Assembly (NCBI GenBank): GCA_904501765.1
Contig: CAJGCM010000012.1
Span: 1-31,296 of the forward strand
DNA length: 31,296 nucleotides
DNA from: an uncultured Clostridia bacterium
Lineage (GTDB): Bacteria > Bacillota > Clostridia > Oscillospirales > CAG-272
Direction of reading: 5' to 3'
Below are positions 1-6,857 of this stretch, piece by piece (the stretch's first letter is position 1; each line of letters starts with the position of its first letter). The translations under genes were made by a program, and so were the position numbers. The notes below the pieces were generated by a model. That model was not told the origin of the DNA, ran no database searches, and saw nothing but the letters and a program-made list of their open reading frames with translations.

Positions 1-56
1 ATCAAAGCGCCGCCAGACTTCGCAAATGCTTCTGCCTTCAAGCCGACAGCCTGTAT

Positions 57-85
57 ATTTTACCACAAACATATTGGTTTGTCAA
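57..85 (-). promoter_or_regulatory. Strong sigma-A promoter reading off the left edge
   Basis: On the minus strand TTGACA (80-85) is followed after 17 bases by TAAAAT (57-62), so transcription would start near position 50 and leave the window. No start codon with a ribosome binding site is visible in the remaining 50 bases. These contain GAAGTCTGGCGGC (9-21), which resembles the 5' end of some 5S rRNAs, so a stable RNA is possible. The same stretch also has an open reading frame without stops, so a coding gene is not excluded. Confidence 0.6.
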
Positions 86-157
86 GCGGTTTTTTAAAGT
101 TTTTTTAAAAATTATGCGCCTTTTTAATTTTTTCCGACACACGGATTATTTTGAGTC

Positions 158-961
158 TTATGATTTCTCTACAAAAAGGAAGGCCTTTGTCTTTTCGCTC
201 CTTGGGTGGTCAAAGACATCCTCGGGAGTTCCCTCCTCCTCTATAACGCCATTTGCCATAAATATCACCTTATCAGCAACACTCTTTGCAAATTCCATTT
301 CGTGAGTAACTATTATCATCGTGCGCTCAGAATCTTTAAGGGAGCGTATAACCTTAAGCACCTCGCCTGTAAGCTCCGGGTCAAGCGCAGAGGTGGGTTC
401 GTCGAAGCAAAGCACCTCAGGATCGAGCATCAAAGCTCTGCCTATGGCTACACGTTGACACTGACCGCCCGAAAGCTGGCAAGGATAAGCACCCGCTTTA
501 TCTGCCAGTCCCATTCTCGCGAGAATGGAATCCGCCTTTTTGGATATATCATCCATAGCCTCAGCCAAAGCAGACTTGTTTTTAGAAAGACCGGACATTT
601 TCAGCTTATCCTTAGCGGCAAGAGTTGCGGCGAGGGTTAGATTTTCCTTTGCTGTATATTGAGGAAAAAGGTTAAACGACTGAAAAACAAGCCCAAAATT
701 GAGTCTTCTTTCCCTAAGTTCGCTATCGGAAATTTTCCCTGAGCGAACCTGATCGTCAAGAGTAACCTTACCTCCAACACTGATAGTCCCTTCTTCCGGA
801 GTTTCAAGGAAATTTATGCAACGCAAAAGAGTTGTTTTTCCGCTTCCGGACGAGCCGATAATGGCAAGCACCTGCCCGCGCTCAAGAGTTATGTTAATTC
901 CCTTTAAAACCTCGGTATCTGCGAATCTTTTCTTTATATTTTCAATCTCGAGAAACGCCAT
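158..961 (-). CDS. Polar amino acid ABC transporter, ATP-binding protein
   Basis: This 267-residue protein is the cytoplasmic ATPase of an amino acid importer of the GlnQ/HisP family. It has a Walker A motif GSSGSGKT (36-43), a Q-loop glutamine (94), the ABC signature LSGGQ (163-167), Walker B with the catalytic glutamate LCFDE (184-188), the D-loop SALD and the switch histidine H220. It is somewhat longer than the usual 240-245 residues because of extra helical sequence around residues 115-140, between the Q-loop and the signature. It is the last gene of a minus-strand operon, 10 bases after the permease, and its Shine-Dalgarno (GGGGGT) lies in that gap. The substrate is inferred only from family; glutamine, cystine or another polar amino acid are all possible. 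No clear terminator follows it. Confidence 0.93.
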   Translation of the reverse strand: MAFLEIENIKKRFADTEVLKGINITLERGQVLAIIGSSGSGKTTLLRCINFLETPEEGTISVGGKVTLDDQVRSGKISDSELRERRLNFGLVFQSFNLFPQYTAKENLTLAATLAAKDKLKMSGLSKNKSALAEAMDDISKKADSILARMGLADKAGAYPCQLSGGQCQRVAIGRALMLDPEVLCFDEPTSALDPELTGEVLKVIRSLKDSERTMIIVTHEMEFAKSVADKVIFMANGVIEEEGTPEDVFDHPRSEKTKAFLFVEKS

Positions 962-971
962 ATCTTACCCC

Positions 972-1616
972 CTACACCTTATAGTAATCAAGCTTCTTTT
1001 CAAGGAAGCCAAACAAAAGCGAAAGAAGTCCGACAAAAACAAGATAAAACACAGCCGTATAGAACAATGGCCACATAATACCGTATGCTGCATAGTTTTG
1101 CGCCGATTGAATAAGCTCCACTATCATAATGACTCTTGCCAAAGCTGTATCCTTAACCAAGGTTATGATTTCGTTCGACATAGGCGGAATTATGCGCTTT
1201 ACAACCTGCATAAGGATAACCTTGAAGAAAATCTGGCTCTTTGTCATACCAAGCACCTGCCCCGCTTCGTACTGCCCCCGGGAAATGCTCTCTATTCCGC
1301 CCCTGTATATTTCCGAGAAATAACAAGCGTAGTTTATAACGAATGCGGCTATAACTGAGCCGAATCTTGAAAACAGCGGTGTTCCGAACAGGAATCCCGG
1401 AACGTAAAAAACCACGATTATCTGGAGCATCAAGGGCACTCCGCGAATTATCCAAACAAATATTTTCGTAAGGTAAGCTAAAGGCTTAAATTTAGACATA
1501 GAGCCAAAAGCGATAACCAAGCCTAAAGGAAGCGCTAACACAAGAGTCAACGCAAATATCAGGCAGGTTTTTTCAAGCCCGGCAAGTAAGCTTAACGTAA
1601 CTTCCCAAAAACCCAT
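972..1616 (-). CDS. Polar amino acid ABC transporter, permease protein
   Basis: A 214-residue integral membrane permease of the HisM/GlnP family, with about five hydrophobic segments. The first runs over about residues 7-37 and the last over about residues 180-205. The EAA-type loop that docks on the ATPase is visible around residues 115-150, in the stretch beginning SRGQYEAGQVLGMT, with the characteristic acidic-Ala and Gly spacing. The start is supported by AAAGGAAA about 7 bases upstream. It lies between the binding-protein gene and the ATPase gene, giving the usual binding protein-permease-ATPase order. Only one permease is encoded, so the transporter probably uses a homodimer. Family assignment is secure; the transported amino acid is not known. 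Confidence 0.92.
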   Translation of the reverse strand: MGFWEVTLSLLAGLEKTCLIFALTLVLALPLGLVIAFGSMSKFKPLAYLTKIFVWIIRGVPLMLQIIVVFYVPGFLFGTPLFSRFGSVIAAFVINYACYFSEIYRGGIESISRGQYEAGQVLGMTKSQIFFKVILMQVVKRIIPPMSNEIITLVKDTALARVIMIVELIQSAQNYAAYGIMWPLFYTAVFYLVFVGLLSLLFGFLEKKLDYYKV

Positions 1617-1643
1617 TAATTAATTTCCTTTGCAAACAGTTTT

Positions 1644-1662
1644 AAGTATACGGTTTATACTC
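1644..1662 (-). other. Intercistronic hairpin between binding protein and permease
   Basis: The short gap between the binding-protein stop and the permease start contains a 7-bp dyad (TATACTT pairing with GAGTATA, one G-U pair) with a 5-base loop. Hairpins at this place are known from other ABC operons, where they stabilise the upstream mRNA so that binding protein is made in excess. That role is inferred here. Confidence 0.35.
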
Positions 1663-1667
1663 AAATC

Positions 1668-2465
1668 TCAGTACTCAATTTCCTCCATAACCTGAAGAAC
1701 GTTTTCAAAATCGTATTTTTCAGCAATCTCCATAAGCTTTCCGTTATTCTCAAGCTGCTTGATAGCTGCATTTACCTTATCGGTAAGTTCACTTCCACGT
1801 TTAAAGCCGATAGCATATATCTCAGATTCAAGCTCGATGCTATCAACGATGGAAATATCAGTATAGTCGCCTTTTCCGCAAATATTTTGTGCAAGAATAA
1901 TATCAACGACAAGAAAATCAACCGCTCCCGATCTAAGCTCCGGGAATGCGCTGATCTGATTGTTTGCCTTAACTATCTTGTCGGCGTCTGTAAAGGTTGC
2001 GGCATAGCTTGCGCCTGCGCTGCCACCTTCAACTGCAGCCTTTTTACCCGAGAGCGAAGAAACGTCAGTATATTTAGCGAGATCGGCTGTCTTCACTACA
2101 ACACACTGCTGATTGAGCATATATCCATAAGAAAAATCAACAAGCTCGCTTCTCTTAATACCATTATCGCTGGAATTGGCAGTAAAGCCATTCCATATAC
2201 AATCGATAGCGCCTGAATTAAGCTCGTTATATTTTTGATCCCAATCAATTATCTGGAATTCAACGTCCATTCCGAGAATTTTTCCAACCTCAATGGCAAA
2301 TTCAGACTCAAATCCAATCCAGTTGCCGTTTTCATCCTGCTCGTTCATATTTTCAAAAAGGGTAACTCCGCATACAAGAGTATTTTCATCGTTACAAGAA
2401 GAAAACGTTAAAACGCAAGCGGTAAGCATTGCAACCGCAACCAAAAGTGCAAGAATTTTTTTCAT
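1668..2465 (-). CDS. Polar amino acid ABC transporter, substrate-binding lipoprotein
   Basis: A family 3 extracellular solute-binding protein of 265 residues, anchored as a lipoprotein outside the membrane. The N-terminus is a lipoprotein signal: MKK, a hydrophobic stretch, then Cys24 in FSSC. A second possible lipobox is LTAC ending at Cys17. The mature part has the family pattern GFESEFAIEVGKILG followed by the DWDQKYNEL and GAIDCIWNGF segments that build the amino acid pocket. Four in-frame codons M-M-I-M start the frame at 2474. The Shine-Dalgarno GAAGGG (2475-2480) abuts the first ATG, so the ATG at 2465, nine bases away, is chosen. It is the first gene of the operon, with its own promoter upstream. 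Confidence 0.9.
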   Translation of the reverse strand: MKKILALLVAVAMLTACVLTFSSCNDENTLVCGVTLFENMNEQDENGNWIGFESEFAIEVGKILGMDVEFQIIDWDQKYNELNSGAIDCIWNGFTANSSDNGIKRSELVDFSYGYMLNQQCVVVKTADLAKYTDVSSLSGKKAAVEGGSAGASYAATFTDADKIVKANNQISAFPELRSGAVDFLVVDIILAQNICGKGDYTDISIVDSIELESEIYAIGFKRGSELTDKVNAAIKQLENNGKLMEIAEKYDFENVLQVMEEIEY

Positions 2466-2533
2466 AATCATCATCCCTTCATTAAATTACTGTTTGTCAC
2501 CACGCTGCTTTAGCACGCTAAAGTACGGTAAAT

Positions 2534-2563
2534 ATGATACCATTTTCACTCCCTATTTGTCAA
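2534..2563 (-). promoter_or_regulatory. Sigma-A promoter of the amino acid ABC operon
   Basis: TTGACA (2558-2563) and TATCAT (2534-2539) are separated by 18 bases on the minus strand. A TG sits one base before the -10 hexamer, making it an extended -10 element. Transcription would begin about 60 bases before the binding-protein start. No riboswitch-like structure fits in that leader. Confidence 0.7.
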
Positions 2564-2719
2564 TAGATAAACATAAAATACAATTTAAATCCAATTTTGT
2601 GCCTTGTTTTTGCACAAAATAGCTCTAATTGTCAAGAAGCTTCAGAAAATAAAAACGACATAATTTACCAAACATAAAACGGATTTTACGAGATAAAATA
2701 ATACCAGAGCAACGGAGAA

Positions 2720-2755
2720 ATCGGGCAAACGCCCAATCATCTGCGTTTGCTCGAT
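2720..2755 (+). promoter_or_regulatory. 13-bp leader hairpin upstream of the spore-protein gene
   Basis: ATCGGGCAAACGC (2720-2732) pairs with GCGTTTGCTCGAT (2743-2755) over 13 base pairs with one G-U, leaving a 10-base loop. It ends about 17 bases before the ribosome binding site and is not followed by a T-run, so it is not a normal terminator. It may stabilise the mRNA or be a protein-binding dyad. No convincing sigma-G promoter could be placed around it. Confidence 0.5.
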
Positions 2756-2786
2756 AATATAGATATTAATTTAGGAGATAATTCTT

Positions 2787-2987
2787 ATGTCTAGAAGTAA
2801 GGTAAACGTTCCCGAAGCAAGAGCTGCTCTTGATAAGTTCAAGATGGAAGCTGCAAACGAAGTAGGCGTTACTCTCAAGCAGGGTTACAACGGTGACATC
2901 ACCTCTAAGCAGGCCGGTTCCGTTGGTGGACAGATGGTTAAGAAGATGGTAGAGGCTTACGAGAACTCTATCAAGAACAACGGCTAA
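2787..2987 (+). CDS. Alpha/beta-type small acid-soluble spore protein (SASP)
   Basis: A 66-residue protein of the alpha/beta-type SASP family, which coats and protects DNA in the dormant spore and is degraded at germination. The two family blocks are visible: the N-terminal helix ending in KMEAANEVGV, which contains the region cut by the germination protease GPR between Glu and the next residue, and the DNA-binding block GDITSKQAGSVGGQMVK near the C-terminus. Length is typical (60-70). The start follows GGAG at a normal distance. The gene stands alone, preceded by a 13-bp hairpin and followed by a strong terminator. Its presence indicates an endospore former. Expression in the forespore under sigma-G is expected from the family but no clear promoter was seen. 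Confidence 0.95.
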   Translation: MSRSKVNVPEARAALDKFKMEAANEVGVTLKQGYNGDITSKQAGSVGGQMVKKMVEAYENSIKNNG

Positions 2988-3030
2988 TTTAAAGCCTTTA
3001 AATTCTTTTCCTCCTTTCTAAAAAATGCAA

Positions 3031-3075
3031 AAGAAGGTAGCAGGGGTTTCCTGCTACCTTTTATAATTATTTTTA
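3031..3075 (+). terminator. Rho-independent terminator of the SASP gene
   Basis: AAGGTAGCAGG (3034-3044) and CCTGCTACCTT (3050-3060) form a perfect 11-bp stem with a 5-base loop, followed by a T-rich tail. It also lies between converging genes and may act on the opposing DUF6056-like gene. Confidence 0.85.
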
Positions 3076-4389
3076 ATTATCCACAAAGCGGTCTTTGCCT
3101 ATAACCTCGTCAACTCCGTAATATTCAGCGAAGAATCTGTTGGGCCACCCATTCGGCTTCTCGGTATCAAGATAAATAAGATATCTCGCCGCATTATACC
3201 TCGTTATGGGTACTGGATTATAAAGCTCTATTTTTCCGCCGTCAGACTCGGAAATTATTTTTTTATGCTCTTCAATTTGAGCATAAGTGAATGCGTTATC
3301 AACAACTGCTACCAACAGAGCCAACGACAAAGCAATAATGAAAACTATTTTAATAATTGTCTTACCCTTCACAAATTCACGGTCGCGAATAGTACCGTAA
3401 AGAAGCGAGGTTGCAAGTATTGACATAAATACTATTCCAACGCTGCAACGGAAAGGATAGTAGGCAGCTATAAGCATTACAAAATTTGAAAGAAGAGCGC
3501 CTATACCAATTATAACGGAAACAGCTACAGCCCTCTCCTCTACCCCCGCCGCCTTTGCCTTTTTCAAGAAAAGACAAAACAGAAAAATAATCGGGGATAT
3601 TGACAGAATAACCAGAAGTGCCGTACCCACAACAGTCGCAAAAGCAAGGGGCTCAAAGCCCGAGAGTTTATTTACTGCTTCTCCCGGAGCTAAAGCCATA
3701 ATCGCCAATCCGAAAACAGAGCCTAAAAGCGAGGGAATAAATCTAATAGCGGAAAGATTTTTATATCTTATAAGCTCGGTAAGAAAAATCAACCCTGCCG
3801 CACCGATAAAGCCTACGGAAAGCGGCTCAAGATAACCGCCTAAAATAACGGACACCAATGTATGTAACGGAATCAGAGCTATAGGAAGCTTTTTTTCATC
3901 CCGCATTGATTTTACAAACGGTATAATAAAAATCAAACCAAAGAATACGCCAAAAAGATAGTTGCAAGAACCGTCAAGCCAAAGACATACCTGCCCGAAA
4001 TCCAACTGAAACAGCCATATAAATCCGAATATAATAATTGTAAAACAATTATTAGTTTCATCTTTTTTTCTCGAAATCAGGTAAATCATTTCGACAACTG
4101 AAACGAATACCAAAGAATTAACTATATCAAAAATGAAATCAGGCAAAATCAAGAAAATACAAGCAAAGAAATGAGCAAAATACCTGCCGTTTCCCTCTAT
4201 TCCGTGCTGTATAAGCGATTCTACTGTATCCTGCAATCCGGTGAGTTTATCGCCTGTAACAAAGCTATACACGTACATATAATCGTCTGCGATTTTCCCC
4301 GTCAGTATATTAACAACGAGCATAATAAGGAACATCGCAACAAGGGTTCCAAAATGCGCAAATTTTGAAGAATTGTACCGCTTTAACAT
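3073..4389 (-). CDS. Polytopic membrane protein, DUF6056-like
   Basis: A 438-residue protein with about ten hydrophobic segments and a short soluble C-terminus. Features recalling the DUF6056 family of putative GT-C-like membrane proteins are an acidic pair ADD (34-36) right after the first transmembrane helix, a GRYFAHFFA segment, and WLDGSCNYLFG between later helices. In GT-C glycosyltransferases the first external loop carries catalytic acidic residues, so a polyprenyl-phosphate-linked sugar transfer is conceivable but is inference. The ATG at 4404 has no ribosome binding site; GGAAGG lies 7 bases before the ATG at 4389, which is chosen. It follows the prenol kinase-like gene by 75 bases with no promoter or terminator between them, so the two are probably cotranscribed. 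Function is unknown. Confidence 0.75.
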   Translation of the reverse strand: MLKRYNSSKFAHFGTLVAMFLIMLVVNILTGKIADDYMYVYSFVTGDKLTGLQDTVESLIQHGIEGNGRYFAHFFACIFLILPDFIFDIVNSLVFVSVVEMIYLISRKKDETNNCFTIIIFGFIWLFQLDFGQVCLWLDGSCNYLFGVFFGLIFIIPFVKSMRDEKKLPIALIPLHTLVSVILGGYLEPLSVGFIGAAGLIFLTELIRYKNLSAIRFIPSLLGSVFGLAIMALAPGEAVNKLSGFEPLAFATVVGTALLVILSISPIIFLFCLFLKKAKAAGVEERAVAVSVIIGIGALLSNFVMLIAAYYPFRCSVGIVFMSILATSLLYGTIRDREFVKGKTIIKIVFIIALSLALLVAVVDNAFTYAQIEEHKKIISESDGGKIELYNPVPITRYNAARYLIYLDTEKPNGWPNRFFAEYYGVDEVIGKDRFVDN

Positions 4390-4464
4390 TTTATAACCTT
4401 CCATCTATCGAATTAAAAAACAAAAACATTTTTACAAAATAAGAGCCTTAGATTAATGACAAAA

Positions 4465-5919
4465 TTAGCCAACAGCACTTATAACAAAATAAACAGCTAT
4501 TGCTATCGCAGAAGCGAAGGCACTAGATAACAGATTTACGACGTCGTTATTCACTATTTTAAACCCGCTATAAACAGAACACATATCGCCGCAGTGTTCT
4601 TCTTTCTCGGTTATTTTACCGCAGGATTCGCATTTATACTTAACCTGGAAAACAGAGCCTAAAAAGCTATCAAAGACAGCTCCCGCAAAAGCAGAAAGCC
4701 CCGCAATAAGCGTAAGCTTTAAATCAAGCACGCCAAATGCAAAAGCTATAAGCGGAAAGGCAGCGGCAGACAAAAACGATGCGCAGCTTCCCACTACCGA
4801 TACACCGCCAGAAAGTCCTGATTCGATTTTTTTTAAGCGGAATATGTCAAATGCACTCCTTGAAAATGCACCAAAACCGGAGCCACAGGTATCAGAAAAT
4901 GCTTCCGCCAAAGCTGCAGTATAAGCCAGAATAAACACGTGGTGATGCCATATAAGGTAACAAATAGCGAAAACGGCAGGTATAAATCCGTTAGCTAACA
5001 CCTGAATTTCGTCACGCTTGTCCCCTCTTTTGCTTTTGTCCTCGTTTTTGCCAAGAGCTTTTTTCTTTATTTTATCAACTACAACGCTAAAGGCTAAAAA
5101 TGCAAGAAGAATACAGAATCCAAAATTACCAAATGCAGCCGAAACAACAATATCAAGCAATACAGCGCTGACAACTCCCCTAACAGTAAGAACATTTTTT
5201 TCAACAACCGCTGCTATAACTAAAGGCGTAAGAATTATTGGCATTATATAATTATCAACACCATCAACAAAGAGCAAAAGATATGAGAAAAGAGAGGTAC
5301 CGAACGGCAAAATAAGGTTATCAAGCCCTCTGCCACCAACAAGCTCAAGTCCTGCCGCAAGAACCGATATTGCTAAAATATAATACCATTTGAAATCTTC
5401 AAGATAAATGTGAGCGAATACAAGAACCGATAGGAAGGAAAATGCCAATGCCGCTATAGTGCCGAAAATAGTTTTACTCTTATAAATTTTCACATTCCCT
5501 TTAAACTTAGAAAAAAGTGAGCCTATGATGCCTGCAAAGCCATCTCCAACGGACGTGCATACTACGGCAATTCCGAAGGGTAAGACAAAATCCGGCAAGA
5601 ATATGCTGACCGCCGCCATAACCGACATAGCAACCCCATAATAAACGGTACCGGGAGCATTATCCCCTTCAGAGGAAATCATGGGTATAAGACTTTTTTT
5701 ATAGGTTAAAGCCAGAAGAAGCGTAAAAGCAAGGCAAACTATAAGAAAATGATAATCTGTTTTGAAATAATGGTATAGTATGAACCACTCAAACCCAACC
5801 AAAACGTGAACAATCTTTCTTGTATACGTCTTGGGAACGCCGAATTTATAGGCAATAAGAGATAGCAAAATACACGCTACTCCATATAAAATACTTAATA
5901 AATATCCTTGAATTACCAT
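4465..5919 (-). CDS. Fused VTE5-like prenol kinase and DUF92/VTE6-like prenyl-phosphate kinase
   Basis: A 484-residue membrane protein made of two recognisable families. Residues 1 to about 220 resemble the phytol/dolichol kinase (VTE5/SEC59) family: RKIVH (34-38), VGDGFAG (124-130), SKT with a following Gly (148-153), and ELVGGRGLDNLILP (192-205). From about residue 225 it matches DUF92/TMEM19, the family of plant phytyl-phosphate kinase VTE6: QVLANG (306-311), AEAFSDTCGSGFG (338-350), GLSGGVS (368-374), DSFLGSVFQ (417-425), CESC (430-433), HCG and NNDVVN. Each half is about the length of a stand-alone family member. In plants these enzymes phosphorylate a prenol in two successive steps, so this may convert a prenol to its diphosphate. 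The substrate is unknown here. GGAGAG precedes the ATG at 5919, preferred over 5931. It heads an operon with the DUF6056-like gene. Confidence 0.8.
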   Translation of the reverse strand: MVIQGYLLSILYGVACILLSLIAYKFGVPKTYTRKIVHVLVGFEWFILYHYFKTDYHFLIVCLAFTLLLALTYKKSLIPMISSEGDNAPGTVYYGVAMSVMAAVSIFLPDFVLPFGIAVVCTSVGDGFAGIIGSLFSKFKGNVKIYKSKTIFGTIAALAFSFLSVLVFAHIYLEDFKWYYILAISVLAAGLELVGGRGLDNLILPFGTSLFSYLLLFVDGVDNYIMPIILTPLVIAAVVEKNVLTVRGVVSAVLLDIVVSAAFGNFGFCILLAFLAFSVVVDKIKKKALGKNEDKSKRGDKRDEIQVLANGFIPAVFAICYLIWHHHVFILAYTAALAEAFSDTCGSGFGAFSRSAFDIFRLKKIESGLSGGVSVVGSCASFLSAAAFPLIAFAFGVLDLKLTLIAGLSAFAGAVFDSFLGSVFQVKYKCESCGKITEKEEHCGDMCSVYSGFKIVNNDVVNLLSSAFASAIAIAVYFVISAVG

Positions 5920-5949
5920 GTTTCTCTCCATATGTGTTTAAACAAGTAA

Positions 5950-5978
5950 ATTATATACTATAAAAATCCGATAGTCAA
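5950..5978 (-). promoter_or_regulatory. Sigma-A promoter of the prenol kinase-DUF6056 operon
   Basis: TTGACT (5973-5978) and a perfect TATAAT (5950-5955) are 17 bases apart on the minus strand, giving a leader of about 25 bases. Confidence 0.8.
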
Positions 5979-6001
5979 GAATAAGCGCACAATTATAAAG
6001 A

Positions 6002-6044
6002 AAAAATCGCAAGACGTAAGCTTTCGCCACGTCTTGCGATTTTT
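6002..6044 (-). terminator. Rho-independent terminator after the small Tudor-like gene
   Basis: A perfect 16-bp stem (6002-6017 with 6029-6044) rich in GC at its core, with an 11-base loop and a T-run on the minus strand. It overlaps the stop codon of the upstream gene. Confidence 0.9.
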
Positions 6045-6390
6045 ATATTTCTTCAGGCTCACTTTGCTTAAACCTGGATTCCTCCTCGTCAGATTCGGCT
6101 ACGCCGACTTCCTTTCCGGGGATTACGATTCCGTGAGTCATAGCGCGCATATTTTCTTCATTCTTTTTGTTAAGAATCGTCTGCTTCTGCGCCTTTGCTT
6201 CTGAAATATCATTGGCGATAGCTTCGCTGATACTACCGTCAGCTAAAGTAAGAAATTTCTCGAATATATCCGGATAAACGAAAATCTTCTCTACATCCGC
6301 AAATCTTACCGTAATATATTTTCCTTGCTTTGATACTATAACTCCTGCACCAAAAGCCTTATGCTTTACCTCGAGATTATCAAAATTCAT
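6043..6390 (-). CDS. Small protein with UvrD/PcrA C-terminal Tudor-like fold
   Basis: A 115-residue soluble protein of unknown function. Residues about 7-45 carry the pattern VKHKAFGAGVI, a lysine-glycine turn, then ITVRFADVEKIFVYP. This resembles the small beta-barrel (Tudor-like) domain found at the C-terminus of UvrD/PcrA helicases and in some stand-alone clostridial proteins. The rest is charged and probably helical, ending in an acidic tail (SDEEESRFKQSEPEEI). In PcrA this domain contacts RNA polymerase; a similar role here would be inference. The start is well supported by GGAGG five bases upstream. It stands alone between its own promoter region and a strong terminator. Confidence 0.7.
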   Translation of the reverse strand: MNFDNLEVKHKAFGAGVIVSKQGKYITVRFADVEKIFVYPDIFEKFLTLADGSISEAIANDISEAKAQKQTILNKKNEENMRAMTHGIVIPGKEVGVAESDEEESRFKQSEPEEI

Positions 6391-6621
6391 AGCGTCCTCC
6401 GATTTTTCTCTTCCTTAAATTTTATTTAAAGGCATCGATTTGTGCTACTGATACAAAATGCTTTGCTATTGTAACAGAAATATATTTCTAAAGTATGAAC
6501 AAAACAGTGGTTTTATGCTTTTTTTACAAAATGTGTAAAATTCGTAAAAAACCGACAAAATAGCAAAGACTTTTATAGCATAATAAACAAATAAAATAAG
6601 CTCTTGTCAACGGCAAAGCTG
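6391..6621 (-). promoter_or_regulatory. Upstream region of the Tudor-like gene with candidate promoters
   Basis: No gene is seen in this AT-rich stretch. On the minus strand TTGACA (6605-6610) is followed after 19 bases by TATTAT, a possible but widely spaced promoter. Nearer the gene, TACAAT (6468-6473) could be a -10 box, and directly upstream of it lies the perfect 14-base palindrome AGAAATATATTTCT (6476-6489), which could be an operator. Confidence 0.4.
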
Positions 6622-6792
6622 TTATGTTAGATAAAACTCCATATTTTCATAAATTAAAACGCTTCCTACGTCTACTCCAATGGGTAAAAGCGCCAAGGCT
6701 ATGAATAGCTCCTCACCAAAAAGACTGCCAAGCTCGGAAAGATAGGCGTACTCGCCTTCTATTTTGGTTATTTTATACGTCTTTGTTTCCAT
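6622..6792 (-). CDS. Small DUF3006-like protein
   Basis: A 56-residue ORF. It has a strong ribosome binding site, GGAAGGGAG, ending 6 bases before its ATG. The sequence reads METKTYKITKIEGEYAYLSE at the start and has IALALLPIGVDVGSVL near residues 31-46. The order 'IEGEYA(V/Y)L ... LLP.GV..G.VL' matches the DUF3006 family of small beta-rich proteins of unknown function (usually 65-90 residues), although this copy is shorter. It begins just after the terminator of the phosphoglycerate mutase gene on the same strand, so it is read either by read-through or from an unseen promoter. It ends without an obvious terminator. Confidence 0.65.
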   Translation of the reverse strand: METKTYKITKIEGEYAYLSELGSLFGEELFIALALLPIGVDVGSVLIYENMEFYLT

Positions 6793-6813
6793 TTTTACTC
6801 CCTTCCTAAGAAA

Positions 6814-6845
6814 AGAATCTGCCGAATATAATTACAGCAGATTCT
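6814..6845 (-). terminator. Terminator of the topoisomerase-phosphoglycerate mutase operon
   Basis: AGAATCTGC (6814-6822) pairs with GCAGATTCT (6837-6845) over 9 bp with a 14-base loop, followed on the minus strand by TTTTCTT. Confidence 0.7.
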
Positions 6846-6857
6846 CTTTTTTCGCTT

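Noticed and set aside
2672..2703. Sigma-G promoter for the SASP gene
   Set aside because: ACATA and AATAATA are present but 20 bases apart with imperfect boxes, not good enough to call.
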